The position numbers and the translations under genes are program-made. This document shows positions 43,757 through 50,328 of a stretch of 57,346 nt of DNA, in pieces. Below the pieces are notes generated by a model that was given only the letters and a program-made list of their open reading frames with translations, was not told the DNA's origin and ran no database searches. Within the stretch, counting starts at the first letter, position 1; each line of letters begins with the position of its first letter. The DNA is from Caldilineaceae bacterium (lineage in GTDB: Bacteria; Chloroflexota; Anaerolineae; Caldilineales; Caldilineaceae), in assembly GCA_020634755.1 (NCBI GenBank), contig JACKBC010000044.1, positions 1-57,346 of the forward strand, read 5' to 3'.

Positions 43757-44338
43757 TTGTAGCCTCCTTGGGCGTTTAGAAAAAGCAATGATAGAACATA
43801 CGCAGCGCTCGCCGAACACCAGGCCAGGCAAATCGGGCTGACCTAATGATTTTTACGCAAGCTTGGGTATGCGCTATGAATCTTCGATGAAAGAAGGTGC
43901 GCGATCGGATTGGGCGGTGGATCGCATACAAAAACGACCCGCACTATTGCGAGTCGCCTTTAGTATAAAGCTGAACGACCTACTTCTGCTGGATGGACGC
44001 CCAACGTATAGATGATATATGATGGGCAATTCACCTACATTATTCTGCCGTTCCCTTTACCAAACACCGGCAACGGCGGGGCCCATCCTTTTGGCTTTGG
44101 GTAAATCCCAAATTAGCAATCCGCAAGATTCAGATTCATGGTTCTCTTAGCCGATTTGGCGTTCTAGCCATCTTTGCTGTTATAATGTGAGGGAGATTAC
44201 TATACGTAATGCTCACCGCATTTATACCATCAGCTCGCAGCCATCTCTATTTTGCAGCCATCTCTATTTTTTTGACCGGTCTTGATTTTATGGCCGGCGC
44301 CAATCTACATTTCATTCACCCCTTGCAGGAGCGCCTGT
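43757..44338. other. Gap with an unassigned hairpin and the sortase promoter
   Basis: The hairpin CGACCCGCA (43935-43943), loop CTAT, TGCGAGTCG (43948-43956) would be an intrinsic terminator on the minus strand (followed there by TTTTTG). No minus-strand gene is seen upstream of it. TGT-TATAAT at 44178-44186 is an extended -10 (TTGGCG at 44156-44161 is a weak -35) about 150 nt before the first sortase gene. Nothing else is recognised. Confidence 0.45.
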
Positions 44339-46198
44339 ATGAAATTAAACCTTTATCAATATCTTATAAGTGGCATTATTATTGTGGGGGCTGTTTTAAC
44401 CATTTTCAGCCAGATTGGTTTTGCCGCGCCCACCTTTACCGGAGACGCCGCCGCCGATTTCACCGGGCCAGACGTCGTTACCATTGAAGATTTGACCAAC
44501 GATGTAGGCATACCCGCGCCAGATTTCCCCCCCGGCTCTATGACGGGCTGGGATATGCGCGCCATCTATCTTGAATATGACCCGGCCACAGACACCATGT
44601 ATGTGGGCGTCGATTGTGTCGTGATCTGTGGTGACGCCGACAACGATGGCGATCCCAACACGACCGGACCCATATTGGGCAAACCGGCATCGGAAGGCGG
44701 CCTGGGCGGCACCGATGTCGCTGACTGGGGCAGCGGTGAATCGTTTGGTCTGATTTTTGACACCAACAATGACGGTACGTTCGAAGTAGTTGTGGGCATC
44801 AAAAATAGCGATGACATTTCGACCTTTGGTGCTTATACCTATAGCGGGCGAGCGGGCACGCAATTGCGCAACAGTGGCTGGGGCGCGGCGCTGCCCAATG
44901 CGGTTTCGCTCTATGCGCCCACCAGCGCGGATGCGCCCGATCTGGAATTTTCCATTGCCGATTTTTCCACCCTGCCGGGCTTTACAGCGGGCAATACGGC
45001 GCTTTCCTACCAGGTTCATGCCGGCATGGGTTCCGCTGTAGATGACGGCATTGGCGAAGATTTCACAACCGGCATAACCGGCGTTACGCCCACGCCTGCC
45101 CCACCCACCGAGACGCCGACCAACACGCCGGTGCCACCAACAGACACACCAACCAATACGCCAGTTCCACCGACCAACACGCCAACGAATACATCGACAA
45201 ATACACCTGTGCCACCTACAAACACGCCGACCAACACGTCGACGAATACACCAGTCCCACCCACCGAGACGCCGACCAACACACCGGTGCCACCCACCAA
45301 CACGTCAACCAACACACCAACGAACACGGCGGTCCCGCCAACCAATACACCAACCAACACGTCGACGAATACACCCGTCCCACCGACGAATACGCCAACT
45401 AACACACCGACCGATACGTCTGTGCCACCAACCAGCACGCCGACCAATACAGCGGTTCCGCCAACCAGCACGCCAACGAGTACATCGGTGCCGCCAACCA
45501 ACACGCCTTTGCCAACCAATACGCCAACGCTGGCGCCCACTTTAGCGCCTACCAATACATTAGCGCCCACCAACACAATGGAACCACCCACGCCCACGCC
45601 AACACCAGAGCCGCCAACGGCTGTGCCCACCACGGGCGCCGATCTAAGCCGGACATTTGCAGGCGCCGCCGGCGATATTCCCATTGTGGTGAAGAGTGCA
45701 CCCTCTGCACCGCCCATTGTGGCCGGACAACCCACTTTGCTGGAAATCCCGGCCATTGAATTGGAAACTGCGGTGGAGGCCATGGGCTGGAAAAGCGTAA
45801 AAGATGCCAGCGGCAACTCTATCAGCCAGTGGCTCGATGTTCAAAATGCCGCCGGTTGGCTCCAGAACAGCGCCGTGCCGGGCGCGCAGGGCAACACGGT
45901 GCTCAGCGGCCACAACAACATTGAAGGGGCTGTTTTCCGCGATCTGTGGAAGCTGCAAAATGGCGATCTGATCTATCTAAACGCCGCCCGCGAGCGCTTT
46001 AGTTACGTCATCGAAGATGTCTACATTTTGCCTGAAGAGCATGCCAGCGATGCCCAGCGCGCCCAATCCGCGGCTTATATTGCCCAATCGGGCGACGAGC
46101 GGCTTACGCTGGTCTCATGCTGGCCGCCCAACAGCAATACGCACCGCGTGTTTGTGGTGGCCAAACCCATAACGTTGGAAGAATTGCCCATTCGATAG
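44339..46198 (+). CDS. Sortase-domain surface protein 1
   Basis: 619 residues from ATG at 44339, AGGAG 7 nt upstream. Signal or anchor segment at residues 8-30. An N-terminal domain of about 220 residues with acidic calcium-loop motifs (DADNDGDPNTTG, DTNNDGTF) follows, then a long Thr-Pro stalk (TNTPVPPT repeats, about 245-430). The C-terminal sortase domain (about 470-619) has His in VLSGHNNIEGAVF, Cys in LTLVSCWPP and Arg in THRVFVVA. A transpeptidase or peptidase on the outer face of the membrane. The sequence AVPTTGADL, a near match to LPxTG, occurs at the stalk/sortase junction. Paralogous to the next gene in every domain. No separate LPxTG substrate is visible nearby. Confidence 0.85.
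   Translation: MKLNLYQYLISGIIIVGAVLTIFSQIGFAAPTFTGDAAADFTGPDVVTIEDLTNDVGIPAPDFPPGSMTGWDMRAIYLEYDPATDTMYVGVDCVVICGDADNDGDPNTTGPILGKPASEGGLGGTDVADWGSGESFGLIFDTNNDGTFEVVVGIKNSDDISTFGAYTYSGRAGTQLRNSGWGAALPNAVSLYAPTSADAPDLEFSIADFSTLPGFTAGNTALSYQVHAGMGSAVDDGIGEDFTTGITGVTPTPAPPTETPTNTPVPPTDTPTNTPVPPTNTPTNTSTNTPVPPTNTPTNTSTNTPVPPTETPTNTPVPPTNTSTNTPTNTAVPPTNTPTNTSTNTPVPPTNTPTNTPTDTSVPPTSTPTNTAVPPTSTPTSTSVPPTNTPLPTNTPTLAPTLAPTNTLAPTNTMEPPTPTPTPEPPTAVPTTGADLSRTFAGAAGDIPIVVKSAPSAPPIVAGQPTLLEIPAIELETAVEAMGWKSVKDASGNSISQWLDVQNAAGWLQNSAVPGAQGNTVLSGHNNIEGAVFRDLWKLQNGDLIYLNAARERFSYVIEDVYILPEEHASDAQRAQSAAYIAQSGDERLTLVSCWPPNSNTHRVFVVAKPITLEELPIR
45092..45630 (+). repeat. Thr-Pro stalk low-complexity coding repeat
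   Basis: Degenerate repeats of roughly 24-42 bp coding for TNTPVPPT-like units. Copies are irregular, in frame, with no spacer/repeat alternation. Confidence 0.85.
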
Positions 46199-46416
46199 CC
46201 AGACGCCAAGCGGCAATTTAACTATTCCGACTCTTTAGCCACTCACTGGCCCACAGCGACAACATTTTGTGGATAAGCCCAGCAAAGATTGTTGATGATG
46301 GCGCAGGCCTTATTGGTGGCGCCGTCCCGAGCGCCGCCTGTGCTAACAGCGAGGGCGCAACTATGTAGAAGCTTATACTTCGACTGCACGCAGCAGAATA
46401 ATGGTGGACAGTAGAT

Positions 46417-46470
46417 GTCCCCGGCACTTGCCACGAGATGACTCGCTAGACGCGAAAAAGTGCCGGGGAC
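46417..46470. repeat. Perfect 13-bp inverted repeat
   Basis: GTCCCCGGCACTT (46417-46429) pairs with AAGTGCCGGGGAC (46458-46470), loop 28 nt. It could terminate the first sortase transcript, though no T-run follows, or be another mini-element. The stretch 46199-46416 holds no recognised feature. Confidence 0.5.
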
Positions 46471-46480
46471 GTCAGGCCGA

Positions 46481-46672
46481 ATTATTAGCTTATCACGACT
46501 TACACAGCGCCTGTGGATTGCCAAGAGAGCACAACTTAGCTGCCCGGGCAATTTTCTCTCCAGGCTTGCGTAAGTCCTACTTATGTTATGCAAACCTAGC
46601 GGAAAGTCGGCTTGCCGCCGTTCCTGTTTCTCTCTAGCAGACTGGCTGTCGCTGCGTAACGTGAATTATCAG
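46481..46672. mobile_element. Family I element (85 bp) interrupted by a family II element (86 bp)
   Basis: Outer flanks ATTATTAG (46481-46488) and ATTATCAG (46665-46672) are an 8-bp target duplication with one change. The family I copy is 46489-46493 plus 46585-46664. Family II (46494-46579, CACGACTTACACAGCG to GCGTAAGTCCTA) sits inside it, duplicating CTTAT (46489-46493 and 46580-46584). Removing family II and one CTTAT restores exactly 85 bp, the length of the copy at 8436-8520. Lies immediately upstream of the second sortase gene. Confidence 0.85.
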
Positions 46673-46684
46673 AAAGGACCCCCT

Positions 46685-48157
46685 ATGCAAAAACGTATGT
46701 ATCTTTCGGTGGCAGGTGGCGTGGCGCTTGTACTTTTTACGCTCTTTATCACGGCCAACCTGGCCGTAACGGCTAGTTCCCGCGCCCAACAACCGCCCAC
46801 ATTTACGGGCGACGCCGCCGCCGATTTCAGCAGTACAAACGCCATTGTATTCGAAGACCGTGTCGATCCTGGGGATGTGGCGCTGCCCGCCCAATTCCCC
46901 ACCGACACCATTAGCGGCTTTGATATTCGCGCCCTGTATATGCTCTATGACGCCGACAATGACACCATGTATGTGGGCATTGATTGCTTCACCATCTGTG
47001 GAGATACGGACGGGGATGGCGATCCCGGCGGCACGGGAGAAATTCTGGCCGGGTTGGGTGGAACAGATGAAGCCGATTTTGGCCCGGGTGAGTCATTTGG
47101 CCTGCTCATTGATACCGATAATGATTATGTTGACGCTTCAGGCGGAACGTCCGCCAGTGGTGACTTTGATGTCGTCATTGGCGTCAATGAGGATGGTACG
47201 GTAGCCACCATCGGCGCCTTCAACTACGTAGGCGCCATTAATGAGCAGCTGCTCTTCGACACCTGGACAGACCAGCTGCCCAACACGGTTACATTGTATG
47301 CTTCACCCAGCAGCGATGCCCCCGATCTAGAATTTTCGATTGCTAATTTTTCGTCATTGCCCGGCTTCCCAGCCGACCAGCCGCCGCTTACGTTTCAAAT
47401 TGCGCTAGGCATGGGCTCCACGGCTGATGATGGCATTGGCGAAGATTTCATGCCCGGCTTCCTGGCCGTTTCGCCGCCAGGTACGCCCGAAAGCCCGCTG
47501 CCCACGCCCACCAATACACCCACCATTACACCGACGGTAACCGTCACGCCCACGTTGCCGCCGCCGACCCAAGTGCCCACCACCGGCGTCAATCTGCTTG
47601 AGTCCGGCAACTGGAATATGGTAGAGGCGGTCGACAGCCAAGAAAATTTGCAAACCCAGGAATCCGCAGCACATATTGGGCCAAGCCGTCTCATCATACC
47701 CGCGATCGGGTTGGACACAGCGGTGGCCGATCGCGGCTGGCATGCCGAAGAAACCGGCAATGGCTTGCAGATCAGCGCTTGGGACGACGTGCTGGATGCG
47801 GCCGGTTGGCACAAGAATAGCGCGCTGCCCGGTCGCCAGGGCAATGTGGTAATCAGCGGTCATAACAATGTATATGGCGCCGTATTTAGAGACCTGTACT
47901 TGTTGCAGCCCGGCCAGACCATTTACATTGACTACGGCAAAGTGCAATATGAATACGCCGTGGCAAGTGTAGCCATCAACGAGGAAGCCGACGCCTCACT
48001 GGCCCAAAAGGCCGAGAACGCCGCTTACATTCAGCAGACCGATGATGCGCGGCTCACCCTGATTACCTGCTGGCCCTGGTATGGTGATTCGCACCGCGTT
48101 TTTGTGGTGGCCAATTTGGTATCGGTGAAAATGTCCTTGGCACACGAATCCCCCTAA
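46685..48157 (+). CDS. Sortase-domain surface protein 2
   Basis: 490 residues from ATG at 46685; AAAGGA is 6 nt upstream. An in-frame upstream extension would run through the mini-elements and is rejected. Signal or anchor segment (VAGGVALVLFTLFITANLAV), then an N-terminal domain parallel to that of the first sortase (PTFTGDAAADF, DTDGDGDPGGTG), a much shorter Thr-Pro linker (about 300-325), the junction motif QVPTTGVNL, and a sortase domain: His in VISGHNNVYGAVF, Cys in LTLITCWPW, Arg in SHRVFVVA. Likely a tandem duplicate of the preceding gene with a different reach. The adjacent upstream elements may separate its transcription from gene 1. A strong terminator follows at 48242. Confidence 0.85.
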   Translation: MQKRMYLSVAGGVALVLFTLFITANLAVTASSRAQQPPTFTGDAAADFSSTNAIVFEDRVDPGDVALPAQFPTDTISGFDIRALYMLYDADNDTMYVGIDCFTICGDTDGDGDPGGTGEILAGLGGTDEADFGPGESFGLLIDTDNDYVDASGGTSASGDFDVVIGVNEDGTVATIGAFNYVGAINEQLLFDTWTDQLPNTVTLYASPSSDAPDLEFSIANFSSLPGFPADQPPLTFQIALGMGSTADDGIGEDFMPGFLAVSPPGTPESPLPTPTNTPTITPTVTVTPTLPPPTQVPTTGVNLLESGNWNMVEAVDSQENLQTQESAAHIGPSRLIIPAIGLDTAVADRGWHAEETGNGLQISAWDDVLDAAGWHKNSALPGRQGNVVISGHNNVYGAVFRDLYLLQPGQTIYIDYGKVQYEYAVASVAINEEADASLAQKAENAAYIQQTDDARLTLITCWPWYGDSHRVFVVANLVSVKMSLAHESP

Positions 48158-48180
48158 AAATTTAGCCACTTGGAGGTAAG

Positions 48181-48312
48181 ATGAGTTGGGAAACTCGTCC
48201 GGCCCCATCCGGCAACGAGCAACCCGCAGAGCAACAAATTGGCAGCCCCACCTGCATACTCACCGTATGCAGGTGGGGCTGCTTTATTCAAGCTTCTCTA
48301 TTGAAAAAGTAG
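48181..48312 (+). CDS. Possible 43-residue Cys-containing small protein
   Basis: ATG at 48181 with GGAGG 4 nt upstream, 23 bp after the sortase 2 stop. The N-terminal half is polar (MSWETRPAPSGNEQPAEQQ) and the second half has Cys, Trp and hydrophobics. The intrinsic terminator hairpin lies inside this frame, so most transcripts would end before its stop codon. More likely a remnant or leader-like frame than a working gene; family unknown. Confidence 0.3.
   Translation: MSWETRPAPSGNEQPAEQQIGSPTCILTVCRWGCFIQASLLKK
48242..48288 (+). terminator. Strong intrinsic terminator after sortase 2
   Basis: A perfect 18-bp stem, 48242-48259 with 48265-48282 (GCAGCCCCACCTGCATAC arm), 5-nt loop TCACC, then TTTATT. 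Confidence 0.85.
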
Positions 48313-48334
48313 TTCTGTGGAGCAAATTTGCTTT

Positions 48335-48363
48335 TTGACTTCTAGGTATAGATTGGATAGAAT
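48335..48363 (+). promoter_or_regulatory. tRNA-Arg promoter
   Basis: TTGACT (48335-48340), 17-bp spacer, TAGAAT (48358-48363), ending 15 bp before the tRNA 5' end. Confidence 0.7.
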
Positions 48364-48378
48364 CAGCTTGTAGTGCGC

Positions 48379-48455
<77 letters not shown>

Positions 48456-48484
48456 TTGATTGCAACTGATTGGTCGTAGTTGGT

Positions 48485-48514
48485 AAAACCCCGGTTCGCG
48501 CGAGCCGGGGTTTT
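48485..48514 (+). terminator. Intrinsic terminator after tRNA-Arg
   Basis: AAAACCCCGG (48485-48494), loop TTCGCGCGAG, CCGGGGTTTT (48505-48514). The symmetric A and T tracts would allow use in both directions. Confidence 0.8.
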
Positions 48515-48576
48515 GTTCGCCTTTGTCTATACAACGCCTTTGCCCCGAATTGCGTTTATCCATGAAAGAGAGAATC

Positions 48577-49206
48577 ATGTCTGAACATCCCATTCACGTT
48601 GACGTTTGGTCAGATTACGCCTGACCGTGGTGCTTCCTCGCGGCCTCCAGTTTGGAACGGCTCGAACAATCACACGGAGAATCGCACGGCGTGACCATCC
48701 AGTGGCATTCGTTTGAATTGCGCCCACGCCACGCGCCCCCCATTTCAGCCGACTATCGCGCCAAAATTGAGGCCGGGCGGCCACGCCTCTACGCCGTGGC
48801 GCGAGAACAGTATGGCTTAGAGATGAACCCGGGCCCTTTTGGTTTTGACAGTCGTCCCGCGCTGATTGGCGCCAAATATGCCGAAAGCCAAGGCGTCGGC
48901 CCAGCCTATCACGCGGCGGTGATGAAAGCCTATTGGCTAGACGCCAAGGCCATTGATGACCTGGACGTGTTGACCGACATTGCGGTTGCCGTTGGCCTAG
49001 ACCGAAATGCATTTCAACAGGCGCTGCGCACGCCCATCTATGATGACCAGGTGCAGGCCGATATTGATCAAGCATACGCCTATGGTATTAATGGCGTGCC
49101 GGGCATGGTCTTTGTAGACAAATATCTGGTCTCGGGCGCGCAGCCCTACGAAGTGCTCTGCCAAGCCGTCGAGCAGATTAGTGGCGAATTGGACAAGGAC
49201 CAATAG
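48577..49206 (+). CDS. FrnE/DsbA-family oxidoreductase, probable selenoprotein (UPWC active site)
   Basis: ATG at 48577 (AAAGAGAG upstream) reads MSEHPIHVDVWSDYA, then TGA at 48622-48624, then PWCFLAASSLERL and on without a stop to TAG at 49204-49206: 209 residues if TGA is decoded. The thioredoxin-fold FrnE family has SD-x2-CPWC here, so TGA stands exactly at the first active-site Cys, the standard signature of selenocysteine. The second Cys is kept. The rest of the family is intact: IQWHSFELRP, the helical insertion with YHAAVMKAYW, the cis-Pro loop GINGVPGMVFVDKY, and VSGAQPYEVLCQAVEQ. A SECIS-like hairpin lies 25 nt after the TGA. Predicted role: cytoplasmic thiol-disulfide exchange or isomerisation. 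If TGA is a stop this is a pseudogene with a single nonsense change (TGC/TGT to TGA). No sel genes are in the window. Confidence 0.8.
48625..48677 (+). promoter_or_regulatory. Candidate bacterial SECIS element
   Basis: Directly 3' of the in-frame TGA. Apical stem GCC-TCCA (48643-48649) with TGGA-AC-GGC (48653-48661), loop GTT beginning with G then U, 25 nt after the TGA. Lower pairing TTC (48634-48636) with GAA (48664-48666), and CCGTG (48625-48629) with CACGG (48673-48677). Spacing and a G/U in the loop agree with the bacterial SECIS pattern. It lies within coding sequence, as expected for bacteria. Confidence 0.6.
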
Positions 49207-49215
49207 ACTGCATAC

Positions 49216-49369
49216 GGTGCATCCCCGATTTGGGGCAATATGGCGCGCTACGCCGCCTTTCCCAGCTCTGCACTCTTCGAGTACATTGCGTCCTTCTTCA
49301 CATGTGGAGCGGGACAGATTTTGCGTGGCCGCGCAAAATCAGGGAGAGGCCCCCATTCTGGGACGCACC
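49216..49369. mobile_element. 154-bp palindromic element, short form
   Basis: Ends GGTGCATCCC (49216) and GGGACGCACC (to 49369), 9 of 10 matching as inverted repeats. It contains the hairpin GATTTTGCG-tggccg-CGCAAAATC, the same stem as in the 345-bp element at 38203-38547 but a different loop. The left half here matches the right half there as reverse complement. It is 10 bp after the oxidoreductase stop and just before the next promoter. Confidence 0.7.
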
Positions 49370-49386
49370 CGACTGCTGCCTACTAG

Positions 49387-49415
49387 TTGCCCCCCGTCAC
49401 CAATCATGCTACAAT
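49387..49415 (+). promoter_or_regulatory. Promoter of the glycan-synthesis genes
   Basis: TTGCCC (49387-49392), 17-bp spacer, TACAAT (49410-49415) with an upstream TGC (extended -10). About 68 nt before the glycosyltransferase start; it begins 18 bp after the palindromic element. Confidence 0.6.
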
Positions 49416-49482
49416 CTCACGCTGCCTGTGTATTAGCGACGATTGCCGTAGCCCGTGTTGCGCACCCAAAGAGAAAGCGTTG

Positions 49483-50325
49483 ATGAAAAGCGTTCAATTG
49501 ACGGTTGTTATTCCCACATTTAATGAAGTAGACAATTTGCCCGCCATGGCGCAAGCCCTGTTTGCGTTACCTTTCCCCAATTTACAACTGCTGGTGGTGG
49601 ACGATAACTCGCCCGATGGCACGGGAAAGCTGGCCGACCAGCTTGCGTTTAACTACAACCATGCGGCTGACGTCACCCGTCCGCGCATGGTTGTCATGCA
49701 TCGCCAGGGCAAGGGCGGATTGGGCACGGCGTATGTAGCGGGCATGACGCAAGCTCTGGCCGATGGCGCCGAATATGTGGTGCAGATGGACTGCGACTTT
49801 AGCCATTCACCGACCTATATTCCGCAGATGTTGGCCGCCATGCAGACTCATAATGCGGATGTGATTGTAGGGAGCCGCTATGTGGTGGGCGGCAGTTTGG
49901 ATGAGGGCTGGAGCTGGTGGCGCAGGCTCATGAGCTGGTGGGCCAACATTTACAGCCGCATGATTTTGGGTTTGCGCACGCGTGATATGACGGCCGGTTT
50001 TAAATTGTGGAAACGACAGGCATTGCTCAACATTGGCCTGCAAAATGTGCGCAGCAACGGCTACAGCTTTCAGGTGGAAATGGCCTATCTGTCTGAAAAG
50101 CTGGGCTATCGCATTATCGAACTGCCCATTCATTTTGCCGACCGCCGCATTGGCAAAAGCAAGCTGGATATCCCGGTCAAATTGGAATCGGCCTGGCGCA
50201 CCTGGCAAATTGGCTGGCGCTACCGGCGTTTATCGGCTGCGTCCCTGCGTCAGGCCAGCTCGCCAGAGGAGCTGTCGACGCCAGCCAACCCCACATCTGG
50301 CAACCGGTTTCAAGCTGAAAGCTAG
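49483..50325 (+). CDS. Polyprenyl-phosphate mannosyl/glycosyltransferase (GT2, DPM1-like)
   Basis: 280 residues from ATG at 49483 (MKSVQLTVVIPTFNEVDNLP). Transfers a sugar from a nucleotide donor to polyprenyl phosphate on the cytoplasmic face, making the lipid-linked donor that GT39-type enzymes use. GT-A motifs: LLVVDDNSPDGTG, YVVQMDCDFSHSP (metal-binding DxD-like) and LRTRDMTAGFKLWKR. It has no C-terminal membrane helices, as in the soluble DPM1 branch. The next gene starts 3 nt after its stop, so they form an operon, and the GT39-like enzyme at 54902 fits as the user of its product. Sugar identity (mannose versus glucose) is uncertain. Confidence 0.9.
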   Translation: MKSVQLTVVIPTFNEVDNLPAMAQALFALPFPNLQLLVVDDNSPDGTGKLADQLAFNYNHAADVTRPRMVVMHRQGKGGLGTAYVAGMTQALADGAEYVVQMDCDFSHSPTYIPQMLAAMQTHNADVIVGSRYVVGGSLDEGWSWWRRLMSWWANIYSRMILGLRTRDMTAGFKLWKRQALLNIGLQNVRSNGYSFQVEMAYLSEKLGYRIIELPIHFADRRIGKSKLDIPVKLESAWRTWQIGWRYRRLSAASLRQASSPEELSTPANPTSGNRFQAES

Positions 50326-50328
50326 TTT

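Noticed and set aside
45092..45630. Direct repeats resembling a CRISPR-like array
   Set aside because: The units are in-frame Thr-Pro codon repeats of variable length with no unique spacers, inside a sortase gene.
46583..46684. Extended N-terminus of the second sortase gene
   Set aside because: The extension is the sequence of the mini-element; AAAGGA and the signal peptide place the start at 46685.
48652..49206. Truncated oxidoreductase starting after the TGA
   Set aside because: It would begin at TTG without a ribosome site and lack the first strand and the active-site motif; the frame from 48577 with TGA as Sec, or a pseudogene, explains it better.
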